NCBI GenBank assembly: GCA_002389645.1
Contig: DGQE01000034.1
Location: 101,563-165,562 of the forward strand
DNA: 64,000 nucleotides
Reading direction: 5' to 3'
Origin: Flavobacteriales bacterium UBA4422
GTDB taxonomy: Bacteria; Bacteroidota; Bacteroidia; Flavobacteriales_G; Salibacteraceae
A program made the translations under genes and the position numbers. Below the pieces are notes generated by a model that saw nothing but the letters and a program-made list of their open reading frames with translations, was not told the DNA's origin and did no database searches. Shown here in pieces: positions 16,316 through 25,277 of the stretch (its first letter is position 1; every line of letters begins with the position of its first letter).

Positions 16316-17026
16316 ATGAGTACGAAAGAATTCACGAATAGCGAGAATTTTGGAATCAAGTCTTGGGCTGAAGATGACCGTCCCCGTGAGAAATTGATGT
16401 CTAAGGGAAGATCTGTGCTTTCTGATGCTGAACTTATTGCTATTCTTATTGGGTCGGGAAATAAAAATGAGTCTGCCGTTGAGCTTTCTAAAAAAATCTT
16501 AGCCTCAGTAGGAAACAACCTCAATAAGTTGGGGCAACTCTCGTTGAACGAGTTGATTAGGTTTAATGGCATAGGAGAGGCTAAGGCAATAAGTATTATT
16601 TCAGCTTTAGAATTAGGTCGAAGACGCAAAATGTTTGTGAATGATAAGCCATCCAAAATTGAGTCTAGTCAATCGGCCTTTGAAGGATTATACCCTTACC
16701 TTGCTGATCTGGATCATGAGCAGTTTTATACGATTTTACTTAACCGAAGTAACAAGGTGATAGATATTATAAAGGTTAGTCAAGGCGGAGTGGCAGGAAC
16801 AATAGCAGATGCTAGATTGATCTTTAAATCGGCTGTTGAAAAACTTGCTTCTGGAATTATTTTGGCTCATAACCACCCTTCTGGTAATTTAAAACCAAGT
16901 CAAGCTGATATAGCACTTACTAAAAAGATCAAGGAGGCGGGCGTTCTTTTAGACATCTCTGTTCTTGATCATATTATTATTGCGAATGACAAGTATTTTA
17001 GTTTTTCAGATCAAGGAATGATATAG
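16316..17026 (+). CDS. radC: RadC family JAB-domain protein
   Basis: A 236-residue protein with an N-terminal helix-hairpin-helix region (ELIRFNGIGEAKAISIISAL, about 79-98) and a C-terminal JAB/MPN-like metal site HNHPSGN at 185-191 with a following Asp. Despite the name, RadC has no proven repair role in E. coli; the fold points to a metallo-hydrolase or nuclease activity. It starts 13 bases after the rpsT terminator and its stop abuts the ATG of the next gene (tag then atg), so it heads a six-gene run whose members are all coupled or overlapping. Confidence 0.92.
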   Translation: MSTKEFTNSENFGIKSWAEDDRPREKLMSKGRSVLSDAELIAILIGSGNKNESAVELSKKILASVGNNLNKLGQLSLNELIRFNGIGEAKAISIISALELGRRRKMFVNDKPSKIESSQSAFEGLYPYLADLDHEQFYTILLNRSNKVIDIIKVSQGGVAGTIADARLIFKSAVEKLASGIILAHNHPSGNLKPSQADIALTKKIKEAGVLLDISVLDHIIIANDKYFSFSDQGMI

Positions 17027-18319
17027 ATGAATGCCAATCATCTAAATATTTACTCTGTAAAACGAAATCATCGATTCAACTACGTGATCAGTGAGCTTTT
17101 TGAGAGGAGAATGGGCTTAAAGGTGGCTGTGTTCACAAACCTGGAGGAATTCATCAAACAGGTTGGACCTCGATTCAATTATTCTCATCAAAGCATTAAG
17201 GATGTACCTCAGATCATTCCAGCAAAGTTGCTTTTTGAAAAGCGCATCCAAGAGCAAGATCTGGATATAAGTAATCATGACCTTTTTAAGCTATACTCCA
17301 CTAAAACTAATACTCTTGGGTTTGATCCTCTAGCTGCCGCATTTTTCTTTTTGAGCATGTATGAGGAGTATCTTCCTCATCTTGAAGATGAACATGGCAG
17401 GTTTTTATACACTGAACGTGTTACGGTTAAGAATCAAGTGCACCATTTGCCTCTTGTTGAACACTATGCGATTATCTTAAACGAATGGCTTTGCAATGTT
17501 TATCCTGACTTGGCTCTTATTGATAAAAACTCGAAGATTTCTGTGACTATTGATGTTGATCAATTATTTGCGGTTAAGGCAAAAGGTTTAGCGCGATCTA
17601 TTTTAGGATTAATTGCAGATACCTTTCGTGGTAAATTGTTTTCTCGTCTCGCAATTCTTACAGGTAGATCACCTGACCCGAATGAGATTTACGATAAGAT
17701 TATTACTCTATGTCAATCAAAGGGAATTCCACTGACGTTCTTTTTCCAAGTAGGAGATAATAGTCGCTTTGATATCAATAACCCTCCACATTTGAATGAG
17801 GTTAAACAGAGAATCAATGAGATTGCCTTATCCTCAAATGTTGGTATTCATCCTAGTTATTTCTCTTCTGATAATCACGAAAAACTAGAGTCAGAAGTTG
17901 ATCGGTTGAGATCAATTTTGACTACGCCAGTTACCAGAAGTAGACAACACTTTTTTCGATATCAGCTTCCGAAAACCTTACTAGAATTAAGTGAGCTAGG
18001 AGTAACAGATGATTATAGTATCGGCTTTACTGAGTGTAATGGATTTCGAGCATCCACTTGCAAACCGTTTAGGCTTTTTGACCTAGAGCGCGATGAAGTT
18101 ACTTCTGTTACGTTTCATCCGATGACGAGTATGGATTCATGTTCACAAAAACTTTATCATAATTCTGAGAAAGCCCTAGAGGAGTTGATTCAGCTAAGAA
18201 AATCGATTCAAGAAGTGGGCGGTGAGATGGTTACAACTTGGCATGTAGAGGTATTAACGGGGCAGACTGGAAACTGGCCTTCTTTTGATTTGCTAGAGAA
18301 GTTCTTGGAACATGAATGA
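17027..18319 (+). CDS. Polysaccharide deacetylase family protein
   Basis: A 430-residue protein without a signal peptide. The N-terminal 150 residues form a separate domain typical of the Bacteroidota members of this family. The deacetylase-like barrel follows: VTIDVDQLFAVK (about 182-193, with the metal-binding Asp pair), TFFFQVGDN, GIHPSYFSS (the HxxxS-like metal site), RQHFFRY, and YSIGFTECNGFRAST. It probably removes acyl groups from a cell-surface or cytoplasmic sugar polymer; the substrate is unknown. Its end overlaps the next gene by eight bases. Its start directly follows radC. Confidence 0.85.
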   Translation: MNANHLNIYSVKRNHRFNYVISELFERRMGLKVAVFTNLEEFIKQVGPRFNYSHQSIKDVPQIIPAKLLFEKRIQEQDLDISNHDLFKLYSTKTNTLGFDPLAAAFFFLSMYEEYLPHLEDEHGRFLYTERVTVKNQVHHLPLVEHYAIILNEWLCNVYPDLALIDKNSKISVTIDVDQLFAVKAKGLARSILGLIADTFRGKLFSRLAILTGRSPDPNEIYDKIITLCQSKGIPLTFFFQVGDNSRFDINNPPHLNEVKQRINEIALSSNVGIHPSYFSSDNHEKLESEVDRLRSILTTPVTRSRQHFFRYQLPKTLLELSELGVTDDYSIGFTECNGFRASTCKPFRLFDLERDEVTSVTFHPMTSMDSCSQKLYHNSEKALEELIQLRKSIQEVGGEMVTTWHVEVLTGQTGNWPSFDLLEKFLEHE

Positions 18320-19220
18320 CATGAAGCTTCTAGAACGCAATGAAATTGATGATGAACGATGGGACGCGCGTGTTCTGTCCAGTCCATTTTTTCGCCATTA
18401 TGCCTTGACGTATTATCTAGATGCTGCATGTGAGCTTTGGATGGGGCTTACTAACGAAGATTATTCATGGGTTTGGCCTGTCCCTGTAAAAAAAGTTCCC
18501 GTAAGACGAGTTTATCAGCCTCTGTTAATTCAGCAATTGGGACCATTTTGCCAAAATGTCGACAAAGAGCTAATTGAAAGAGGAATTGGATTTTTAAAAA
18601 CTCAATTCGCTCAGGTTCGAATAAAGTTTAATGATGAAATTAAGTCAGAGCATTTGAGTGGTGAAGTTCAAGAGCATCAAAACTTTGAATTAGATCTTTT
18701 ACCAGCCTATTCGGTTAAAAGGTACAATAGAACAGTTCAATCAAATTTGAAAAAGTCTGAAAAGGCTAATTTGACTATTGAATCTCAAGGTGAGTTTGAC
18801 GAATGGTGTGTGAATACGTTTAAAAGTACTAAAGGCCACGAAGTTAAAGCACTGAATTCAGAGTTTTATTCGAAAGTAAAGGCAGTATTTTCCTCTTTTG
18901 CTCAGAGAGATTCAGCGATTTGCTATACCGCTAAAATTAATGGTGAAAAAGTGGCTCAGGTATATTTACTTAGAACTAATGGCAGGTTGCTTTTCTTGTT
19001 TAGTGCTTCAAACCATGTCGGAAAGGAGTGTGGAGCCATGCATTCCATTGTTGATGCTGTAATCAAAGAGCATTCAGGACAAGAATTTGTGTTAGACTTT
19101 GAGGGAAGTAATGATAAGGGTTTGGCATACTTCTACGGTAGTTTTGGAGCTGAGCATAAAGTATATTTGCAGTTAACAGAATCAAGGCTTAAATGGCCTT
19201 TAAACAGACTTATTAAGTGA
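18312..19220 (+). CDS. FemAB/GNAT-like acyltransferase-fold protein
   Basis: A 302-residue soluble protein. The second half resembles the GNAT-type domain of FemAB-related proteins (NGEKVAQVYLLRTNGRLLFL near 213-232, then GAMHSIVDAVIKEH and FEGSNDKGLAYFYGSFGAE near the C-terminus). This class joins amino acids or acyl groups to peptidoglycan precursors or sugars. Partnership with the preceding deacetylase gene, which it overlaps by eight bases, suggests both act on the same envelope polymer, but this is inference. The start could be M1 or the second Met two codons on. Its stop overlaps the GTG start of upp. Confidence 0.7.
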   Translation: MNDMKLLERNEIDDERWDARVLSSPFFRHYALTYYLDAACELWMGLTNEDYSWVWPVPVKKVPVRRVYQPLLIQQLGPFCQNVDKELIERGIGFLKTQFAQVRIKFNDEIKSEHLSGEVQEHQNFELDLLPAYSVKRYNRTVQSNLKKSEKANLTIESQGEFDEWCVNTFKSTKGHEVKALNSEFYSKVKAVFSSFAQRDSAICYTAKINGEKVAQVYLLRTNGRLLFLFSASNHVGKECGAMHSIVDAVIKEHSGQEFVLDFEGSNDKGLAYFYGSFGAEHKVYLQLTESRLKWPLNRLIK

Positions 19221-19873
19221 CACAAATTCACAATCTTTCAGACTCTCCTACTGCTGTGTCTAATTATATGTATGAACTTCGCAGTTTAGATGTCCAAAAC
19301 GACAGAGAAAAGTTTAGGAATAATATTCAAAAAATTGGCCGGGCAATAGGCTATGAGATTAGTAAGACTCTCACCTATAAGAAAGCTGTTGTTCAAACTC
19401 CTTTGAAAGAACACGCTCAGAGTGTTATTGAAGATGAAGTTGTAGTGGTGACAATTCTTCGTGCTGGACTTCCTTTACACCAGGGTATTTTGGATGTGTT
19501 TCCACAGGCCGACAATGGCTTTATTTCAGCTTATCGAAAGCACGATGGTCATGATTTTGTAATCGAGGTAGAATATGTTGCTTGTCCTTCACTTGAAAAC
19601 AAGGTTCTTGTTTTAAACGACCCAATGCTTGCAACAGGGCAATCATTTATCAACGCTTTGAAAGCCCTATCTCAATATGGAAGGCCTAAAAGAGTTATAC
19701 TAGCTGCCGTAGTTGGCAGCCAAGAAGGGGTGGAGTATATCCAGAAAGAGGCTGAAGAGCCTTTTGATTTATGGGTCGCTGCTATCGATCCTGAACTCAA
19801 TGATCAAAAATACATTGTGCCAGGCTTGGGCGATGCTGGTGATTTAGCGTTTGGAACTAAAATTCAACGTTGA
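19217..19873 (+). CDS. upp: Uracil phosphoribosyltransferase
   Basis: Salvages uracil to UMP with PRPP. The PRPP-binding loop is VLVLNDPMLATGQS (about 130-143), and the C-terminus has the uracil-binding region IVPGLGDAGDLAFG. 218 residues is normal. The start is GTG at 19217, which shares bases with the stop of the preceding gene (GTGA). The only other pyrimidine enzyme genes in the window are pyrE at 27 kb and the nucleotidase three genes downstream. Confidence 0.95.
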   Translation: MTQIHNLSDSPTAVSNYMYELRSLDVQNDREKFRNNIQKIGRAIGYEISKTLTYKKAVVQTPLKEHAQSVIEDEVVVVTILRAGLPLHQGILDVFPQADNGFISAYRKHDGHDFVIEVEYVACPSLENKVLVLNDPMLATGQSFINALKALSQYGRPKRVILAAVVGSQEGVEYIQKEAEEPFDLWVAAIDPELNDQKYIVPGLGDAGDLAFGTKIQR

Positions 19874-19877
19874 AAGG

Positions 19878-20324
19878 ATGTACATTGAGGCCTTTCAGAT
19901 TATTGGACTGATTCTTTTCAGTAGCGTAAAGTTCTTTTTTGCTCCTTCAACCATTTATCTCGCAGGTTATTCATACTTGGAAACAATAGCCATAACGATA
20001 GCAGGTGGAGCGCTAGGTGTTTTTGTTTTTTTCTATACCGAAAGTGCAATTTTCAGATTCATAGGTGACAGGTTTTATTCGAGCAAACCAAGAAAATCAT
20101 TCAACAGGAAAAATCGATTGATAATCAAAGTAAAAAGCTCTTGGGGATTAGTTGGTCTCGCATTGATTAGTCCAACATTAATATCGATTCCACTCGGCTG
20201 TTTGTTAGCGTCAAGGTACTTTAGAAACGATAGGAGAACAATCCCTTTTCTAATCGGTTCTGTTGTATTCTGGTCATTTGTATTAACTTCTTTAACCGCC
20301 CTCGTAGGTCCTTTATTTGACTAA
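19878..20324 (+). CDS. Small integral membrane protein, unknown function
   Basis: A 148-residue protein. The frame is open from a TTG at 19851, but the ATG at 19878 is better: it lies four bases after the upp stop with GAAAGG just ahead of it. Three or four membrane segments are visible (EAFQIIGLILFSSVKFFF; TIAITIAGGALGVFVFFY; GLVGLALISPTLISIPLGCL; and FLIGSVVFWSFVLTSLTALV). A basic cytoplasmic loop (SSKPRKSFNRKNR) separates the pairs. It is somewhat like the small multidrug-export (DUF2391/SMR-unrelated) membrane families, but I would not assign a function. It overlaps the next gene by eight bases. Confidence 0.65.
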   Translation: MYIEAFQIIGLILFSSVKFFFAPSTIYLAGYSYLETIAITIAGGALGVFVFFYTESAIFRFIGDRFYSSKPRKSFNRKNRLIIKVKSSWGLVGLALISPTLISIPLGCLLASRYFRNDRRTIPFLIGSVVFWSFVLTSLTALVGPLFD

Positions 20325-21012
20325 CATTAAGCACATTTTCTTTGATCTAGATCACACTTTATGGGATTTTCATTCCAATAGCCTAGAAACACTTGCTGAG
20401 ATTTATCGAATTTTTGAATTGGAGAAAAGGGCTCCTGATTTTAGCTCTTCTCATTTCATAGACAGGTATGTTTTTCATAATGAGCGCATGTGGGGTTTGT
20501 ATCGTCAAGACAGAATGAGTAAATCTCTATTGCGGAAGGCCAGGTTTGAATATGCATTACGCGATATTCGTATTGAAGATAAGATGCTTGCTAAAGAAAT
20601 GGGGAATAGCTATCTGGAAATCTGTCCTAGAAAAACGAGATTGAATGAAGGAGCTATTGAAGTTTTAGAGTTGCTAAAAGATAAATATGCATTGCATATT
20701 CTCTCCAACGGATTTCATGAAACCCAGCTGATTAAATTAGAGCAAAGCGGATTAACGCACTATTTCCAGCAGATTATTACCTCTGAAAAAGCAGCTGCAA
20801 AAAAGCCAAATAAGCGGATGTATGATTATGCTCAAGTGCATACTGGTGCGCTTCCTGGTGAATCATTGATGGTAGGTGACAACCTGGAGATTGATGTAGT
20901 AGGCGCGCTGAATTATGGTTGGGACGCAATCCATTATAACCCAGATGGTGATAAGCATGAATATAGATCGGTGAAGGCTCTATTAGAGATTCCTGAATTA
21001 CTTCTTAAATGA
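20317..21012 (+). CDS. HAD-superfamily hydrolase, YjjG-type nucleotidase
   Basis: A 231-residue HAD phosphatase. Motif I is FFDLDHTLWDF (about 8-18, nucleophile and acid Asp), motif II ILSNGF, motif III Lys in EKAAAKKPN, and motif IV GDNLEIDVVGAL. YjjG enzymes dephosphorylate pyrimidine 5'-nucleotides, including non-canonical ones, which fits its place in the same operon as upp. Start is TTG at 20317, inside the preceding gene. The 3' end overlaps the convergent psd gene by 15 bases. Confidence 0.85.
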   Translation: MTNIKHIFFDLDHTLWDFHSNSLETLAEIYRIFELEKRAPDFSSSHFIDRYVFHNERMWGLYRQDRMSKSLLRKARFEYALRDIRIEDKMLAKEMGNSYLEICPRKTRLNEGAIEVLELLKDKYALHILSNGFHETQLIKLEQSGLTHYFQQIITSEKAAAKKPNKRMYDYAQVHTGALPGESLMVGDNLEIDVVGALNYGWDAIHYNPDGDKHEYRSVKALLEIPELLLK

Positions 21013-21660
21013 GGCTATGATAGTTTGACCCCCAACTGTTTTTTGATCTAGATTAACCTCAACATTCGCATCAAGTGGAAATAATAGATCAACCCTGCTT
21101 CCAAATTTAATAAAGCCCATTTCTTCGCCTTGTTCAATTTGACTTCCTTGTTCAGAGTAATTGACAATTCTTCGTGCCATAGCACCAGCAATTTGTTTGG
21201 ACAGTACCTCTCCAAATTTCGGGTGTTTCACTACTACGCTATGGCGTTCGTTATCTGTAGATGATTTCGGGTGCCACGCAACCAAGTATTTTCCTGGGTG
21301 ATATTTTGAATAAACAACTTCTCCTGAAATAGGATACCAGTTGATATGCACATTCGTGGGTGACATAAAGATGCTCACTTGTCTGACTTTGCCCTTAAAA
21401 TACTCAGGATCTTCTACCTCTTCAATCACAACCACCTTGCCATCTGCAGGCGCGATGATCACATCATTCATTTGAAGCATCCTTCTTCTTGGATATCGAA
21501 AAAACTGAAGTATGGCTATCATTAATAAGGTTGCTATTGCTAGAGCAATGGGCTGAAAAGCCTTGAAGTCAGCAAAAACAAAGTATGCAGTAAGTATGAT
21601 TCCGATTGAAACCACTGTTGCAATAAGGATGGACACTCGTCCTTCTCGGTGAAACTTCAT
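20998..21660 (-). CDS. psd: Phosphatidylserine decarboxylase, short prokaryotic form
   Basis: Makes phosphatidylethanolamine from phosphatidylserine at the inner membrane. The 220-residue proenzyme has two N-terminal membrane segments (ILIATVVSIGIILTAYFVF; PIALAIATLLMIAILQFF), then IIAPADGKVV, and the self-cleavage site FIKFGSRVD, where cleavage between Gly187 and Ser188 gives the pyruvoyl group. It is the short Psd-B-like type. It follows cdsA by three bases and so forms one phospholipid-synthesis unit with it. It overlaps the convergent nucleotidase gene by 15 bases. Confidence 0.95.
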   Translation of the reverse strand: MKFHREGRVSILIATVVSIGIILTAYFVFADFKAFQPIALAIATLLMIAILQFFRYPRRRMLQMNDVIIAPADGKVVVIEEVEDPEYFKGKVRQVSIFMSPTNVHINWYPISGEVVYSKYHPGKYLVAWHPKSSTDNERHSVVVKHPKFGEVLSKQIAGAMARRIVNYSEQGSQIEQGEEMGFIKFGSRVDLLFPLDANVEVNLDQKTVGGQTIIASFKK

Positions 21661-21663
21661 GTA

Positions 21664-22491
21664 TTAGTGCTTAGGAAGAATGGTCTCAAAGAAAAGAATA
21701 GCAGTTGGAATTGCGAGCATCATTGCATCAAATCGATCAAAAAAACCTCCGTGACCTGGAAGGAAGACTCCTGAATCCTTTACTCCAGCAGCTCTTTTTA
21801 TTCTTGATTCGAACAAATCGCCCAATGATCCTGACAGCACACAAACCAATGAAAACGATATCATAATTTCCCAACGTGGCATACCTTCAATAAAACTTAA
21901 GCAATACCCAGCAAGCATTGCAAATACGAGGCCTGCTAGGCTTCCTTCTATTGTTTTATTAGGTGAAAGGCGTTCAAATAGTTTTGTCTTACCAATTTTT
22001 CTGCCTACCAAATAGGCTGCTGAATCATTGATCCAGATAAGTGCAAATACACTAACTGTTAACCAAGGTGATGGAAGATCATCGCGATAGACGAAAAAGT
22101 ATGCAATGCCGAGAAAAGAGAGTGCGGTAAAGCCCGGGGCAGCCAGGGATGTGGCTATGCTTTCAAAAGGATTAGCGTTTTGTCGAAATATCTCAATGAA
22201 AAAGGTGGCTAAAGTAGTTGCAGCTAATGCCAGGATCAGGTAGTGAGTATGATCACTTTCGATGAAAAGCCATTCGTAAACTAACACGACTAAAAGGCCA
22301 TAGGTGATTGCGCCTAATAACTTTATTGGAGTCGAACCTGTTTTTTGAGTTAGGTTCATCAATTCATTTAATGTGAATAATCCAAGTATTGCATAAAGTG
22401 AGAAGGCTATTCGAACGCTGAGAAACAGCGGCCCAATGATGAGCACCACAAAAACAATTGATGATAAAATTCTCTTTACGAGGTTACTCAC
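21664..22491 (-). CDS. cdsA: Phosphatidate cytidylyltransferase
   Basis: Makes CDP-diacylglycerol from phosphatidate and CTP, the precursor used for phosphatidylserine and then by psd. 275 residues with about seven or eight membrane segments. The family signature is clear at the C-terminus: SRIKRAAGVKDSGVFLPGHG, then GFFDRFD, with the catalytic Asp pair. LSPNKTIEGS near the middle is another conserved block. It overlaps the DUF2007 gene by four bases upstream and lies three bases before psd, giving two consecutive phospholipid-pathway steps in order. Confidence 0.95.
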   Translation of the reverse strand: MSNLVKRILSSIVFVVLIIGPLFLSVRIAFSLYAILGLFTLNELMNLTQKTGSTPIKLLGAITYGLLVVLVYEWLFIESDHTHYLILALAATTLATFFIEIFRQNANPFESIATSLAAPGFTALSFLGIAYFFVYRDDLPSPWLTVSVFALIWINDSAAYLVGRKIGKTKLFERLSPNKTIEGSLAGLVFAMLAGYCLSFIEGMPRWEIMISFSLVCVLSGSLGDLFESRIKRAAGVKDSGVFLPGHGGFFDRFDAMMLAIPTAILFFETILPKH

Positions 22492-22712
22492 GTTTCAGAC
22501 GCTTTAATTATTCTAGTGGCCTCTTCTAGTTGGCCTTTGTGGACATAAAGCGCTGATTCTTGGTTTTGTGTTAGTGCGTTGAAGACATGATCTTGGTGTG
22601 AGACCATTTCTGCTTTTATGTCATTTTCAGAAAGCATAGCCTGCACGATAGACAACTCATACTCTGAAGCCGACTTAAACACAACTACCCAATTCTCAGC
22701 TGGTTGATCCAT
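22488..22712 (-). CDS. DUF2007-domain small protein (putative signal-transducing)
   Basis: A 74-residue protein with a ferredoxin-like fold predicted by family. It has the DUF2007 pattern: VVVFKSASEYELSIVQAMLS, then a second strand-helix half ESALYVHKGQLEEATRIIKA. No catalytic residues are known. It overlaps the 3' end of ftsH by 17 bases and the 5' end of cdsA by four, so it is firmly in the ftsH-cdsA-psd operon. Function is unknown; a ligand- or protein-binding role is only inferred from the family description. Confidence 0.8.
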   Translation of the reverse strand: MDQPAENWVVVFKSASEYELSIVQAMLSENDIKAEMVSHQDHVFNALTQNQESALYVHKGQLEEATRIIKASET

Positions 22713-24825
22713 CCTTATTTTCGTTATTCTCTTTTGGCTTAGACTCTTCTTTTGATGTATCAGGTGAAGATTCAGCTACTTCAGGTTTAGTCTCTTTAGC
22801 TTTTTCTTCAAGCGCTTTTTGCGCTTTCTTTTCATCTTCATTATGAATTAGCGGTGCTTCGTCCTTAATGAAAGGTCTAGCCCCAAAAATACGTTCCATA
22901 TCTTCTTTAAAAATTACCTCTTTTTCAAGAAGTAATTCCGCTAGCTCATTCAATTTATTTCTGTTTTCGCTTAGGATCTTTTTTGTTCTGATATAAGCAT
23001 TATCAATAATCAACTTTGCTTCAGCATCAATTGTCTCTGCAGTTTTTTCACTGTATGGTTTGTTGAAAGAATAGTCGCTTTGACCGCTACTATCGTAAAA
23101 ACTGATATTTCCGATTTTTTCATTCAAACCATAAATGCTCACCATATTATATGCTTGCTTTGTGATCTTTTCAAGATCTGAAAGCGCACCCGTGGAAATC
23201 TCACCAAACACAATTTCTTCTGCGGCTCGGCCTCCCAATGCAGCGCACATTTCGTCTAGCATTTGAACTGGAGTTGTTATCTGCCTTTCTTCAGGAAGGT
23301 ACCAAGCAGCACCCAAGGATCTTCCTCTAGGAACGATAGTTACCTTAATTAATGGAGAGGCATGCTCAGTTAACCAGCTGACAGCAGCATGTCCAGCTTC
23401 GTGATAAGCAATAGTCTTCTTTTCTTTTGGGGTAATGATTCTGCTTTTCTTTTCAAGACCAGCAACAACCCTGTCAACAGCATCAATGAAGTCTTGCTTC
23501 TCCACTGTTTTCTTGTTGCGTCTTGCGGCAATCAAAGCTGCTTCATTACAAATGTTAGCGATGTCTGCTCCCGAAAAACCTGGAGTTTGTTTAGCTAAAA
23601 ACTCAACATCAACTTTATCATCAAGTTTCAAAGGCTTTAAGTGAACTTTGAAAATTTCCTTTCTTTCATTCAAGTCAGGCATGTCCACATGAATCTGCCT
23701 GTCAAATCTACCGGGGCGCAATAATGCTCTGTCTAGTATGTCAGCTCTGTTAGTCGCTGCCATTAAGATAACACCACTGTTCGTTCCGAAACCGTCCATC
23801 TCAGTGAGTAACTGATTCAATGTGTTTTCACGTTCATCGTTTGAACCTTGTGCTGCGTTTCTTCCGCGAGCCCGGCCTATAGCATCAATTTCATCAATGA
23901 AAATAATTGATGGAGCTTTCTCTTTGGCTTGCTTAAATAAGTCCCGCACTCTTGATGCTCCAACTCCAACAAACATCTCCACGAAATCAGAACCTGAAAG
24001 CGAAAAGAATGGCACTTGGGCTTCACCCGCAACGGCTTTTGCTAGTAACGTCTTTCCTGTTCCTGGAGGTCCTACAAGTAATACTCCTTTTGGAATATGT
24101 GCACCTAATGCTGTGTATCGATCTGGATTTTTTAAGAAGTCAACAATTTCCTCAATTTCTTCTTTTGCTTCTTCTTGTCCAGCAACATCCTTGAATGTGA
24201 CTTTTACTTGAGTGTTCTTGTCAAAAAGAACGGCTTTCGATTTACCGATATTGAAAATCTGACCACCACCACCGCCTGGTCCGCTCATTCTTCTCATAAT
24301 GAATATCCACAATCCAACCATCAGGGCTATTGGAATTAGCCAGCTCAATGCTTCACCACCCCAGTTTTTCCTATTGTCGTATTCTTCTTTTATGCGCTCA
24401 TCTGCTGGTAGTTCAGCTTGAACATTTTCTAGTTCTTCACTGAATCGCTCAACAGTACTAATTGTTAGAACATAGTGTGGACCTAGATTATTTACTTGGC
24501 CGAAGGTTTTCTTTTGAACTTCGGCATATTTTTCCTTCGAAAGAGCATTTGGGTCTACATAAATTTCGGCAAGGTTTTCATAACGAACTACAACTACTCT
24601 AGAGACATCTCCTTCAAGTAGCATTTCATTCACAAACTCTTTCCACTCAACGGTTTTAGTTCCAGAGCTGAAGCTAAATAGTAGTTGAGAAATTAAGATT
24701 ACCGCAATTACAACGTAAATCCAATATGGATTAAACGGGCGGTTGGCTAATGGTTTTTTCTTTTTGTTTTTTGGGTCATTTGAGCCTTGCCCAAAAATAT
24801 CCTTCTGCTTATTTGTATCACTCAT
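22696..24825 (-). CDS. ftsH: ATP-dependent zinc metalloprotease FtsH
   Basis: Membrane-bound AAA+ protease that extracts and degrades misfolded or regulated membrane and cytosolic proteins. Two membrane segments flank the periplasmic domain (about 33-51 and 160-177). Walker A is GPPGTGKT at 252-259, Walker B SIIFIDEID at 306-314, arginine fingers in the second-region-of-homology RPGRFDRQ, and the zinc site HEAGH at 475-479 with Asp550 as third ligand (TGALSD). The last 50 residues are a charged tail rich in Lys and Glu, a common Bacteroidota extension. It follows rsfS by 30 bases and is followed by cdsA and psd; FtsH-linked control of lipid synthesis is known in E. coli, so the grouping is suggestive. 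Confidence 0.97.
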   Translation of the reverse strand: MSDTNKQKDIFGQGSNDPKNKKKKPLANRPFNPYWIYVVIAVILISQLLFSFSSGTKTVEWKEFVNEMLLEGDVSRVVVVRYENLAEIYVDPNALSKEKYAEVQKKTFGQVNNLGPHYVLTISTVERFSEELENVQAELPADERIKEEYDNRKNWGGEALSWLIPIALMVGLWIFIMRRMSGPGGGGGQIFNIGKSKAVLFDKNTQVKVTFKDVAGQEEAKEEIEEIVDFLKNPDRYTALGAHIPKGVLLVGPPGTGKTLLAKAVAGEAQVPFFSLSGSDFVEMFVGVGASRVRDLFKQAKEKAPSIIFIDEIDAIGRARGRNAAQGSNDERENTLNQLLTEMDGFGTNSGVILMAATNRADILDRALLRPGRFDRQIHVDMPDLNERKEIFKVHLKPLKLDDKVDVEFLAKQTPGFSGADIANICNEAALIAARRNKKTVEKQDFIDAVDRVVAGLEKKSRIITPKEKKTIAYHEAGHAAVSWLTEHASPLIKVTIVPRGRSLGAAWYLPEERQITTPVQMLDEMCAALGGRAAEEIVFGEISTGALSDLEKITKQAYNMVSIYGLNEKIGNISFYDSSGQSDYSFNKPYSEKTAETIDAEAKLIIDNAYIRTKKILSENRNKLNELAELLLEKEVIFKEDMERIFGARPFIKDEAPLIHNEDEKKAQKALEEKAKETKPEVAESSPDTSKEESKPKENNENKDGSTS

Positions 24826-24855
24826 CTATTCTGTCTCCTTATTCGTCAACTTCAA

Positions 24856-25227
24856 TTAATCTTTTATTTTTTCTAATGGTGCATCCGCCCATAAATCTTC
24901 CAGAGAATATAATTCCCTCATTTTTTCTTGAAACACATGAACCACTACATCTACATAGTCTAACAATATCCACTCAGCATTAGTTCTACCTTCGATGGAA
25001 TTTGGTCGATCTCCAATGGATTCTCTTACTGCTTCAAGCACCGATTCTGCAATGGCATCAACTTGCCTATTTGAACTACCGTGACAAACTATGAAAAAAT
25101 CCGAAATTGAATTTCCGATTTTTCTCAAATCAATTTGTACAATATCCAATCCCTTCTTCTCCTTGATTCCCTCAATTATTTGGGCTGCCAATATTTCCGA
25201 ATTAGAGAGCTTATTTTTCTTTGTCAT
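24856..25227 (-). CDS. rsfS: Ribosomal silencing factor RsfS
   Basis: Binds ribosomal protein uL14 and blocks subunit joining when nutrients are low. The 123-residue product from the ATG at 25225-25227 carries the RsfS pattern: DIVQIDLRKIGNSISDFFIV, then GSSNRQVDAIAESV, and DYVDVVVHVFQEKMRELYSL. A TTG four codons upstream keeps the frame open but the ATG is preferred. First gene of the rsfS-ftsH operon. A TAnnTTTG -7 element lies 20 bases before the ATG. Confidence 0.92.
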   Translation of the reverse strand: MTKKNKLSNSEILAAQIIEGIKEKKGLDIVQIDLRKIGNSISDFFIVCHGSSNRQVDAIAESVLEAVRESIGDRPNSIEGRTNAEWILLDYVDVVVHVFQEKMRELYSLEDLWADAPLEKIKD

Positions 25228-25247
25228 GTTGTTATTCAAACGGATGT

Positions 25248-25255
25248 CAAAATTA
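25248..25255 (-). promoter_or_regulatory. -7 element ahead of rsfS-ftsH operon
   Basis: Minus-strand TAATTTTG, an exact TAnnTTTG match, 20 bases upstream of the rsfS ATG in the 50-base gap shared with the divergent birA. No good -33 match was found at the usual spacing, so the call rests on the -7 element and position. Confidence 0.35.
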
Positions 25256-25277
25256 ACGAATCAAATGCCGTCCTTTG

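Noticed and set aside
19851..19877. TTG start for the small membrane protein
   Set aside because: Would begin inside upp; the ATG at 19878 with GAAAGG ahead of it is the better start.
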